Assembly (NCBI GenBank): GCA_031292665.1
Contig: JARLGR010000110.1
Coordinates: 1-64,000, forward strand
DNA from: Mycobacterium sp.
GTDB taxonomy: Bacteria > Actinomycetota > Actinomycetes > Mycobacteriales > Mycobacteriaceae
Length of the DNA stretch: 64,000 nucleotides
Reading direction: 5' to 3'
Both the position numbers and the translations under genes were made by a program. Shown piece by piece: positions 57,811 to 64,000 of this stretch (position 1 is the first letter of the stretch; each line of letters opens with the position of its first letter). A model generated the notes under the pieces. The model did no database searches, had not been told where the DNA came from, and saw only the letters and a program-made list of their open reading frames with translations.

Positions 57811-59511
57811 ATGACTCGCCAATCAGCCATGCGAGGGCGTAAGCCGAGACCGGGCCACATCACGTACGTGGGTTCCGGTCCTGGCGACCCAGGGTTGTTG
57901 ACCACGCGGGCCGCCAGGGTGCTGGCCAACGCCGCCCTGGTGTTCACCGATCCCGACGTGCCCGAACCGGTGCTGGCGTTGATCGGCAGGGACCTGCCAC
58001 CGGTTTCCGGCCCGGCGCCGGCCGCCCCGGCTCCCCCGAACACGGATGGGCCCGTCGAGGGTGCCACCGACGCCACCCACCAGGGCGCGGCCTCGTCCGC
58101 GGTGATAACCGGCGGCCCCGACGTCCGTCCCGCGCTGGGTGAGCCCGCCGAGGTCGCCAAAACGCTGGTCGCCGAGGCCCGTGCCGGCGCCGACGTGGTG
58201 CGGCTGGTGGCCGGCGACCCGCTGACGGTCGACTCGGTCATCACCGAGGTCAACACCGTCGCGCGGAGCCACCTGCACATCGAGATCGTGCCCGGCCTGG
58301 CCCCCACCAGCGCGGTGCCCACCTACGCGGGACTTCCGCTGGGCTCGTCCCACACCGTCACCGACGTGCGCGCCGACCCCGACGACACCGACTGGGACGC
58401 GCTGGCCGCGGCGCCCGGCCCGCTGATCCTGCAGGCCACCGCGTCGCACCTGGCGGACGCGGCGCGCGCCCTCATCGAGCACGAGCTGGCCGAGGCCACC
58501 CCCTGCGTGGTGACGGCCCAGGGCACCACCTGTCAGCAGCGATCGGTCGAAACCACGCTGCAGGGCCTGACCGACCCGGCCGTGCTGGCCGGTGCGGACC
58601 CCGCCGGCCCGCTGACCGGGCCGCTGGTGGTGACGATCGGCAGGACGGTGGCCAGCCGTTCCAAGCTCAACTGGTGGGAGAGCCGCGCACTGTATGGCTG
58701 GACCGTGTTGGTGCCCCGCACCAAGGACCAGGCCGGCGAGATGAGCGAGCGGCTGACGGCATACGGTGCGCTGCCGATCGAGGTGCCGACCATCGCCGTC
58801 GAGCCGCCGCGCAGCCCCGCCCAGATGGAGCGGGCCGTCAAGGGCCTGGTCGACGGGCGTTTCCAGTGGGTGGTGTTCACCTCCACCAACGCGGTTCGCG
58901 CGGTGTGGGAGAAATTCGGCGAGTTCGGCCTGGACGCCCGCGCGTTCTCCGGGGTGAAGATCGCCTGTGTCGGTGAGCAGACGGCCGACCGGGTCCGCGC
59001 GTTCGGGATCAGCCCCGAGCTGGTGCCGGCCGGCGAGCAGTCCTCGCTGGGCCTGCTCGACAACTTCCCGCCGTATGACAGCATTTTCGACCCGGTGAAC
59101 CGTGTCCTGCTGCCGCGCGCCGACATCGCCACCGAGACCCTTGCCGAGGGCCTGCGGGAACTCGGCTGGGAGATCGAGGACGTCACCGCCTACCGGACCG
59201 TGCGCGCCGCGCCGCCGCCGGCGACCACCCGCGAGATGATCAAGACGGGCGGCTTCGACGCGGTGTGCTTCACGTCCAGCTCGACGGTGCGGAACCTGGT
59301 CGGCATCGCGGGTAAGCCGCATGCGCGGACCATCATCGCGTGCATCGGGCCCAAGACCGCCGAGACCGCGGCCGAGTTCGGGCTGCGGGTCGACGTCCAG
59401 CCGGATACCGCCGCCGTCGGTCCGCTGGTGGACGCCCTCGCCGAGCATGCCGCGCGGTTGCGCGCCGAGGGCGCGCTGCCGCCGCCGCGTAAGAAGAGCC
59501 GCAGGCGCTAG
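57811..59511 (+). CDS. hemD: Uroporphyrinogen-III synthase fused to a methylase-like domain
   Basis: A 566-residue two-domain protein (Rv0511 orthologue). The N-terminal half (about 15-260) is CysG/SUMT-like (ITYVGSGPGDPGLLTTRAARVL). The C-terminal half (about 290-550) is uroporphyrinogen-III synthase (VLVPRTKDQAGEMSERLTAYGA). The first domain has diverged, so methylation is uncertain. I prefer ATG 57811 with GGGAG upstream; GTG 57799 and ATG 57829 are alternatives. Its TAG stop lies inside the first unit of a 57-bp tandem repeat. Confidence 0.92.
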   Translation: MTRQSAMRGRKPRPGHITYVGSGPGDPGLLTTRAARVLANAALVFTDPDVPEPVLALIGRDLPPVSGPAPAAPAPPNTDGPVEGATDATHQGAASSAVITGGPDVRPALGEPAEVAKTLVAEARAGADVVRLVAGDPLTVDSVITEVNTVARSHLHIEIVPGLAPTSAVPTYAGLPLGSSHTVTDVRADPDDTDWDALAAAPGPLILQATASHLADAARALIEHELAEATPCVVTAQGTTCQQRSVETTLQGLTDPAVLAGADPAGPLTGPLVVTIGRTVASRSKLNWWESRALYGWTVLVPRTKDQAGEMSERLTAYGALPIEVPTIAVEPPRSPAQMERAVKGLVDGRFQWVVFTSTNAVRAVWEKFGEFGLDARAFSGVKIACVGEQTADRVRAFGISPELVPAGEQSSLGLLDNFPPYDSIFDPVNRVLLPRADIATETLAEGLRELGWEIEDVTAYRTVRAAPPPATTREMIKTGGFDAVCFTSSSTVRNLVGIAGKPHARTIIACIGPKTAETAAEFGLRVDVQPDTAAVGPLVDALAEHAARLRAEGALPPPRKKSRRR

Positions 59512-59694
59512 TGGCGATCGCAAGCGCGGCGGAGCCGGGCGTGGCGGGTCGCCACTCAACGGCGCTAGTGGCGATCGCAAGCGCGGCGGAGCCGGGCGTG
59601 GCGGGTCGCCACTCAACGGCGCTAGTGGCGATCGCAAGCGCGGGGGAGCCGGGCGTAGTCCCCCGCAAGCGGGTGGTGCCCCCAGGTCGCCACG
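59507..59694 (+). repeat. 57-bp tandem repeat between hemD and hemB (MIRU-like)
   Basis: Units begin with GCTAGTGGCGATCGC at 59507, 59564 and 59621. The first two are identical and the third carries a divergent insertion in its second half. Each unit has inverted ends, GTGGCGA and TCGCCAC (for example 59511-59517 with 59549-59555). It starts on the hemD stop codon and ends at the hemB start, the usual position of MIRU elements. Fifty-seven is a multiple of three, so copy number does not shift the frame. Confidence 0.85.
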
Positions 59695-59705
59695 ATGAGC
59701 GTTAG
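59511..59705 (+). CDS. Repeat-encoded 64-codon ORF bridging hemD and hemB
   Basis: GTG 59511 shares its first G with the hemD TAG stop and reads through all repeat units ([19 protein letters not shown] twice, then a variant) to TAG 59703-59705, overlapping the hemB start by 11 bases. Such frames in MIRU elements are thought to keep translation coupled across the insertion. The peptide itself probably has no function. Confidence 0.4.
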   Translation: MAIASAAEPGVAGRHSTALVAIASAAEPGVAGRHSTALVAIASAGEPGVVPRKRVVPPGRHDER

Positions 59706-60684
59706 CGGTTATCCCCGGCAGCGACCGCGCCGGCTCCGCTCCACCCCCGCGTTACGTCGGTTGGTGGCGCAAACGTCCTTGGAGCCAAGGCATTTGGTCC
59801 TGCCGATGTTCGTCGCCGACGGCATCGACGAACCGCGGCCGATCTCATCGATGCCGGGCGTCGTGCAGCACACCCGGGATTCGCTCCGCAGCGCGGCGGC
59901 CGACGCCGTCGCGGCCGGGGTGGGCGGGGTGATGCTGTTCGGGGTTCCCCGCGACGAGGACAAGGACCCGACCGGTTCGGCGGGCACCGACCCCGACGGC
60001 ATCCTCAACGTCGCCCTGCGCGACCTGGCCAAGGATCTCGGCGAGGCCACCGTGTTGATGGCCGACACCTGCCTGGACGAGTTCACCGACCACGGGCACT
60101 GCGGCGTCCTCGACGACCGGGGCCGGGTCGACAACGACGCCACGCTGACACGTTACGTGAAACTGGCTGTGGCGCAAGCGGAATCGGGTGCACACGTGGT
60201 CGGTCCGAGCGGGATGATGGATGGCCAGGTGGGCGCCATTCGCGACGGCCTGGACGCCGCGGGCTGCACCGATGTGGCGATCCTGGCCTACGCCGCCAAG
60301 TTCGCCTCGGCGTTCTACGGCCCATTCCGCGAGGCGGTGAGCTCCAGCCTGTCCGGAGACCGGCGCACCTATCAGCAGGAGCCGGGCAACGCCCGCGAGG
60401 CGCTGCGCGAGATCGCGCTGGATCTCGACGAGGGCGCGGACATGGTGATGGTCAAACCCGCGATGTCGTACCTCGACGTGGTGGCGGCCGCGGCGGACGT
60501 CTCGCCGGTCCCGGTCGCCGCCTACCAGGTGTCGGGGGAGTACGCGATGATCTGCGCCGCGGCCGCCAACAACTGGGTCGACGAGCGCGCCGCGGCGTTG
60601 GAGTCACTGACGAGCATCCGCCGCGCCGGGGCCGATATCGTGCTCACCTACTGGGCCGCGGCCGCCGCGGCTTGGCTTTCGTGA
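59695..60684 (+). CDS. hemB: Delta-aminolevulinic acid dehydratase
   Basis: A 329-residue porphobilinogen synthase (Rv0512 orthologue) condensing two aminolevulinates. The Schiff-base lysines are Lys202 ([15 protein letters not shown]) and Lys254 ([11 protein letters not shown]). The metal region reads [16 protein letters not shown], with only Cys126 and Cys136 rather than the three Cys of zinc-type enzymes. It starts at ATG 59695, just after the 57-bp repeat. It overlaps the next gene by GTGA. Confidence 0.96.
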   Translation: MSVSGYPRQRPRRLRSTPALRRLVAQTSLEPRHLVLPMFVADGIDEPRPISSMPGVVQHTRDSLRSAAADAVAAGVGGVMLFGVPRDEDKDPTGSAGTDPDGILNVALRDLAKDLGEATVLMADTCLDEFTDHGHCGVLDDRGRVDNDATLTRYVKLAVAQAESGAHVVGPSGMMDGQVGAIRDGLDAAGCTDVAILAYAAKFASAFYGPFREAVSSSLSGDRRTYQQEPGNAREALREIALDLDEGADMVMVKPAMSYLDVVAAAADVSPVPVAAYQVSGEYAMICAAAANNWVDERAAALESLTSIRRAGADIVLTYWAAAAAAWLS

Positions 60685-61253
60685 AGATGGGGCGTGCTGT
60701 GACATCACCGAGGGATACCGAGCCGAAGCGGTTGTTCTACGAGCCCGGCGCCAGCTGGTACTGGGTGCTCTTGGGCCCGGTGTCCGCGGTATCGATGGTT
60801 CTGATCGAGGTATGGAGCGGTGCCGAGGTCGGGTTGTTGGTCCCGGCGGTCTTTCTGGTGATGGTGTCGGCGTTCGTGGCGTTGCAGGTCAAGGCGGCGC
60901 GGATCCACGTGTCGGTCGAGTTGACCGAGGACGCCTTGCGCGAGGGCACCGAAACGATCCTGGTCCGGGAGATCGTCAAGGTCTTTCCGGAGGCCGAGAA
61001 CCACGAGGCGTCCGGCAAGGAGCTGGCGAAGTGGCAGTCGGCGCGGGCGCTCGGCGAACTGGCCGGGGTGCCGCGGGGCCGGAGCAGCATCGGGCTCAAG
61101 CTCACCGGGGGGCGCACCGCCCAGGCCTGGGCGCGCCGTCACCGTGGTCTTCGGGAGGCACTGACTCCACTGGTGCAGGAGCGGGTGGAGCCGGCCGGAT
61201 CCGATTTCGGCGCCGACGCCGATCATGACGACGGCCCGGGCTCGGCGCCGTGA
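60681..61253 (+). CDS. DUF3093 membrane protein
   Basis: A 190-residue protein (Rv0513 equivalent). Two membrane helices lie at about 25-70 ([38 protein letters not shown]), followed by a soluble DUF3093 domain with [24 protein letters not shown] chose GTG 60681 because it forms a GTGA overlap with the hemB stop; GTG 60699 is also possible. It is translationally coupled to hemB. The function is unknown. Confidence 0.78.
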   Translation: MKMGRAVTSPRDTEPKRLFYEPGASWYWVLLGPVSAVSMVLIEVWSGAEVGLLVPAVFLVMVSAFVALQVKAARIHVSVELTEDALREGTETILVREIVKVFPEAENHEASGKELAKWQSARALGELAGVPRGRSSIGLKLTGGRTAQAWARRHRGLREALTPLVQERVEPAGSDFGADADHDDGPGSAP

Positions 61254-61501
61254 TCATCCGGGCAGTTGTCGAACTCGCTTTGGGCTGCGCCGCGCTGGCC
61301 GGCGCTGGGGTGAGCTGGCTGCACGCGCGCCACACGGTGCGGGTCGCGCCCGTCGCTGACGGGCAGCCGCCGACTTGGTCGTTGGTGTACGACCCTCAGC
61401 AGTTGCTGCTGACCATGCTGCTGATAACGACCGCCGGGGTGCTGGCGGTGGTGGGAATAGCCCGGCTAAGGCGCTCTCGGGGGCGCACCCGGACGGTTTA
61501 G
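61250..61501 (+). CDS. Small membrane protein, last gene of hem operon
   Basis: An 83-residue protein (Rv0514 equivalent) with hydrophobic segments at the start (VVELALGCAALAGAGVSWL) and near the end (LLLTMLLITTAGVLAVVGI) and a basic tail. GTG 61250 overlaps the preceding stop by four bases. Its stop overlaps the stop of the convergent STAS gene by two bases. The function is unknown. Confidence 0.72.
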   Translation: MIIRAVVELALGCAALAGAGVSWLHARHTVRVAPVADGQPPTWSLVYDPQQLLLTMLLITTAGVLAVVGIARLRRSRGRTRTV

Positions 61502-61917
61502 GCCGTTTTCTTGATAAGCGGGAGCACCAGCTGACGGCGGCTGACGATGGCGTCGGCCAGGTTGCGGAGCGCCTCGTGCACCGACCGCGCAACCGGGAAC
61601 GTTTCCTCGGCAGCGGCGTCACTCAGCAACTCCGTGACCGCTCGGCCCGGGACCAACGTCCACTCCAATCCGGCGGTGGCGCAGTCGTCGTCGAAAGTCA
61701 ACAACAGCGACAGACCAGCAACGGTGAAGCCGCTGACGTCACTCATGTCGAGCACCACCGGGCTCTCGTCCAGCAGGAAACGGCGTAGGTACTGGGCGAG
61801 CCGCTCGACGTTGACGGCATCGATCTCGCCCTGGATCGTGACCACCGTTGCCAGGTGGCGACAGTGCGCCCGAATCCGCGCGCCACCGCAATCGACGGTG
61901 GTGATCGTGCTGGTCAT
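61498..61917 (-). CDS. STAS-domain anti-anti-sigma factor homologue
   Basis: A 139-residue SpoIIAA-like protein (Rv0516c equivalent). The usual phospho-site segment reads DMSDVSGFTVAGLSLL, with Ala67 where the regulated Ser normally is. Thr2 is present (MTST), the residue reported as the PknD target in Rv0516c. AGGAGG lies seven bases before ATG 61917. It may respond to osmotic stress through PknD. It is convergent with the hem operon. Confidence 0.84.
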   Translation of the reverse strand: MTSTITTVDCGGARIRAHCRHLATVVTIQGEIDAVNVERLAQYLRRFLLDESPVVLDMSDVSGFTVAGLSLLLTFDDDCATAGLEWTLVPGRAVTELLSDAAAEETFPVARSVHEALRNLADAIVSRRQLVLPLIKKTA

Positions 61918-62223
61918 AAGCAACCTCCTGCGCGGCGTTGTGGTCAACGCTAAGCCGCAAACCTAAGGGGACCGACAACCGGAACTAACTCTTTGCTAAG
62001 AGGCGAACTTGGGTGCGCCCGCGCGCAACCGGGCAAAGTTCGGGCGCTTCGGGTCGCCTTGGGCTGCGCGGCCACGCCGAAACCCCTCACCCCGTCGGAC
62101 CGATCGCGCTGTTAGGCTGCCAACGCTGCCGGTTGCGAGGCGGGGGCTGGTAATCGCAACGTCGGCCGGCCAGTCCGATCACCACGACGACCGAAACAGC
62201 ACAGTCCAGGCGGAAAGAGCAGC

Positions 62224-63444
62224 GTGCGCAACGGAGAGATCAGGGCCCTGACCGGACTCCGCATCATCGCCGCGCTCTGGGTGGTCTTGTTTCACTTCCG
62301 GCCGATGCTGGCCGATGCGTCGCCTGATTTCCGGGACGCTCTCGCGCCGGTGCTCAACTGCGGCGCCCAGGGCGTCGACCTGTTCTTCATCCTCAGCGGG
62401 TTCGTGCTGGCGTACAACTACCTCGACCGCATGGGCCGGGCCTGGTCGACGCGCGCCACCCTGCACTTCCTGTGGCTGAGGCTGGCCAGGGTGTGGCCGG
62501 TGTACCTGGTCACCCTGCACCTCGCGGCCCTGTGGGTGATCTTCACCCTGCACGTCGGGCATGTGCCGTCGCCGGACGCGGGCCGACTGACCGCGATCAG
62601 CTACGTGCGCCAGATCCTGCTGGTGCAGCTCTGGTTCCAGCCGTACTTCGACGACTCCAGCTGGGACGGTCCGGCGTGGTCGATCAGCGCCGAGTGGCTG
62701 GCCTACCTGCTGTTCGGTGTGCTCGTTCTGGTGATCTTCCGGATGCAGCACGCCACGCGGGCCCGCGGCCTGATGTGGCTGGCCTTCGCGGCGTCGTTGC
62801 CGCCGGTGGCGCTGTTGTTGTCCAGCGGTCTGTTCTACACGCCGTGGAGCTGGCTGCCGCGCATCGTGACACAGTTCACCGCCGGGGCGCTGGCCTGCGC
62901 CGCGGCGCGCAGGCTGCGGATGACCGACCGCGCCCGCCGCGTCGCGGGGTATCTCTCGGCGCTGCTCGGCGTCGTCATCGTGGGCGTCCTCTACTTCTTG
63001 GATAACCATCCGATCAGCGGAGTCGTGGACAGCGGCGGGGTGGTCGACCTGCTGTTCGTTCCGCTGGTGATGGCGCTGGCGGTGGGCGCGGGGAGTCTGC
63101 CGAGATTGCTGTCGACGCGGTTGCTGGTTTACGGCGGCGAGATCTCGTTTTGCCTGTACATGGTTCATGAGCTGGTGCACACGGCCTGGGGCTGGGCCGT
63201 CGAACAATTCGAACTCGTCCCGCAGGACAATCCGTGGAGATGGAACGTCATCGGCCTGCTCGCGATCGCCGTGGCCCTTTCGGTCCTGCTGTACCACTTC
63301 GTCGAAGAGCCCGCGCGCCGCTGGATGCGCAGGATGGTCGACCTCAGGCCCGTGCAGGCGAGAGTGGGTCCCGACGAGTCGGTGAGCACCAAGGTTCATC
63401 AGATCGACCGTGCGCGGGAAGCGGTTTCGGCCCGCGCGGTGTGA
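62224..63444 (+). CDS. Acyltransferase-3 family membrane protein
   Basis: A 406-residue integral membrane acyltransferase (Rv0517 equivalent; OafA/YrhL type). About ten hydrophobic helices are present. The catalytic-type His is in VVLFHFRPM near residue 24, and the downstream FILSGFVLAYNY is family-typical. It probably O-acylates a glycolipid or cell-wall sugar using acyl-CoA. It starts at GTG 62224. The gap 61918-62223 holds no recognised gene. The C-terminal 45 residues are polar. Confidence 0.87.
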   Translation: MRNGEIRALTGLRIIAALWVVLFHFRPMLADASPDFRDALAPVLNCGAQGVDLFFILSGFVLAYNYLDRMGRAWSTRATLHFLWLRLARVWPVYLVTLHLAALWVIFTLHVGHVPSPDAGRLTAISYVRQILLVQLWFQPYFDDSSWDGPAWSISAEWLAYLLFGVLVLVIFRMQHATRARGLMWLAFAASLPPVALLLSSGLFYTPWSWLPRIVTQFTAGALACAAARRLRMTDRARRVAGYLSALLGVVIVGVLYFLDNHPISGVVDSGGVVDLLFVPLVMALAVGAGSLPRLLSTRLLVYGGEISFCLYMVHELVHTAWGWAVEQFELVPQDNPWRWNVIGLLAIAVALSVLLYHFVEEPARRWMRRMVDLRPVQARVGPDESVSTKVHQIDRAREAVSARAV

Positions 63445-63545
63445 CAATTATTCGGGCTGGTATCCGGGCTTGCCGGCCCTCGCGTTGATCTGGTTGCGGC
63501 ACACGACGCTGTAGTTCAGAAGGCCGTTCACAGGGGGAGGATTTA

Positions 63546-64000
63546 GTGAGTCGCCTGGCCACCTTCGTCGTCGGGCTGGCTCTGGTGGCCGGCCTCGTCG
63601 GCTACCCGGGGCGGGCGCGGGCCTACGAGATACTGACCCAGGACTATCGCCTCAACCACGTTGCCGTCGTCAGCGATTCCTACACCACCGGAACCGATGA
63701 GGGTGGCGAGGGCCCGCGGTCGTGGCCCGCTCGCGCCTGGCAGATCCTGGCTCAGGGAGGCGAGCGCATCGCATCGGATGTGGGGGCCGAGGGCAGAGCC
63801 GGCTACGTCGTGCGCGGGGACCGCGGCAGTGTTTTCGAGGATCTGGCCGCGCACGGGGTCAAGCCCGACGATGCGCTGGTGGTGTTCTTCGGCTCCCGCA
63901 ACGACCAGGGCGTCGATCCCGGGATGCTGGCCGAAAGGGCCCGCAGCACTTTCGATCTCGCCCGCCGGCTGGCGCCGTCGGCGAAGTTCCTGGTGATCGG
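63546..64000 (+). CDS. Secreted SGNH-hydrolase-like protein (partial at window end)
   Basis: The first 151 codons of an exported protein (Rv0518 equivalent), cut by the window end. A signal peptide covers about residues 1-27 (LATFVVGLALVAGLVGYPGRARA). The SGNH block I reads VAVVSDSYTTGT with the nucleophile Ser, and block III reads FGSRNDQG. It probably deacylates lipids or glycans outside the cell. It starts at GTG 63546 after a GGGGGAGG ribosome-binding site. It follows the acyltransferase by about 100 bp. Confidence 0.82.
   Translation, partial: MSRLATFVVGLALVAGLVGYPGRARAYEILTQDYRLNHVAVVSDSYTTGTDEGGEGPRSWPARAWQILAQGGERIASDVGAEGRAGYVVRGDRGSVFEDLAAHGVKPDDALVVFFGSRNDQGVDPGMLAERARSTFDLARRLAPSAKFLVI

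Noticed and set aside
57823-59637. 600-codon antisense frame opposite hemD
   Set aside because: Low-complexity Arg/Gly/His-rich translation typical of shadow frames; hemD is well supported on the other strand.
59507-59694. CRISPR array
   Set aside because: The units are head-to-tail tandem copies with no unique spacers and no cas genes, so it is a minisatellite-type repeat.
62179-63447. Long antisense frame opposite the acyltransferase-3 gene
   Set aside because: Composition is that of a shadow (His/Gln/Arg-rich, no motif); the forward frame has clear membrane helices and family motifs.

Overview
The window is a high-GC chromosomal segment from a slow-growing Mycobacterium. The evidence is three mycolic-acid SAM methyltransferases (umaA, pcaA, cmaA2), hbhA, ramB-icl1, mshA, senX3-regX3, lprQ and a complete hem operon, in almost the same order as M. 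tuberculosis H37Rv from echA2 (Rv0456c) to Rv0518. Two differences suggest a species outside the tuberculosis complex, perhaps near the M. avium complex. A WXG100 pair sits where H37Rv has mmpS2-mmpL2, and senX3 overlaps regX3 with no MIRU between them. Rv equivalences are from memory of the H37Rv map, not from a search.

Region by region. 1-5960 is an accessory block. It holds three tyrosine recombinases in one direction with ATGA overlaps, the third decayed, and an alpha/beta hydrolase gene bracketed by 48-bp direct repeats. The block breaks off inside an echA2-like crotonase gene, leaving only its 5' part at 5962-6282. 6325-14495 carries a membrane protein, a beta-propeller lipoprotein coupled to a prolyl oligopeptidase, an aldehyde dehydrogenase-DUF779 pair, small membrane proteins and lpdC. 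14496-19002 is the ramB/icl1 acetate and propionate control region. 19202-22865 holds fadB2, umaA, pcaA and madR. 22984-27145 holds a DUF445 protein, an XRE regulator, hbhA, small exported or membrane proteins and deoC. 27169-32989 is envelope-related (DUF2993 protein, nitrilase, DUF2505 protein, murB, lprQ, SDR). 33025-39256 runs from the ROK regulator and mshA through gpm1 to senX3-regX3. 39253-43198 pairs a GMC oxidoreductase operon with a divergent FadR-type regulator. 43209-51742 holds ppx, proC, bS22 and an acyltransferase. 51880-55328 holds cmaA2, a hotdog dehydratase-like protein, serB1, the WXG100 pair and a glutaredoxin-like protein. 55455-61501 is the hemACDB operon with trailing membrane genes. 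61498-64000 holds a STAS protein, an acyltransferase-3 and a truncated SGNH hydrolase.

The most interesting signals are small. A leaderless 29-codon ORF at 33025-33114 has six Cys codons in its last 16 residues and lies directly before the regulator-mshA operon (mycothiol synthesis), so it looks like a cysteine-responsive attenuator. The lpdC leader carries a 14-codon upstream ORF and two mutually exclusive hairpins, one of which hides the lpdC start. A 57-bp MIRU-like tandem repeat links hemD to hemB through its own reading frame. The 48-bp repeats around the hydrolase next to a recombinase trio resemble a mobile gene cassette.
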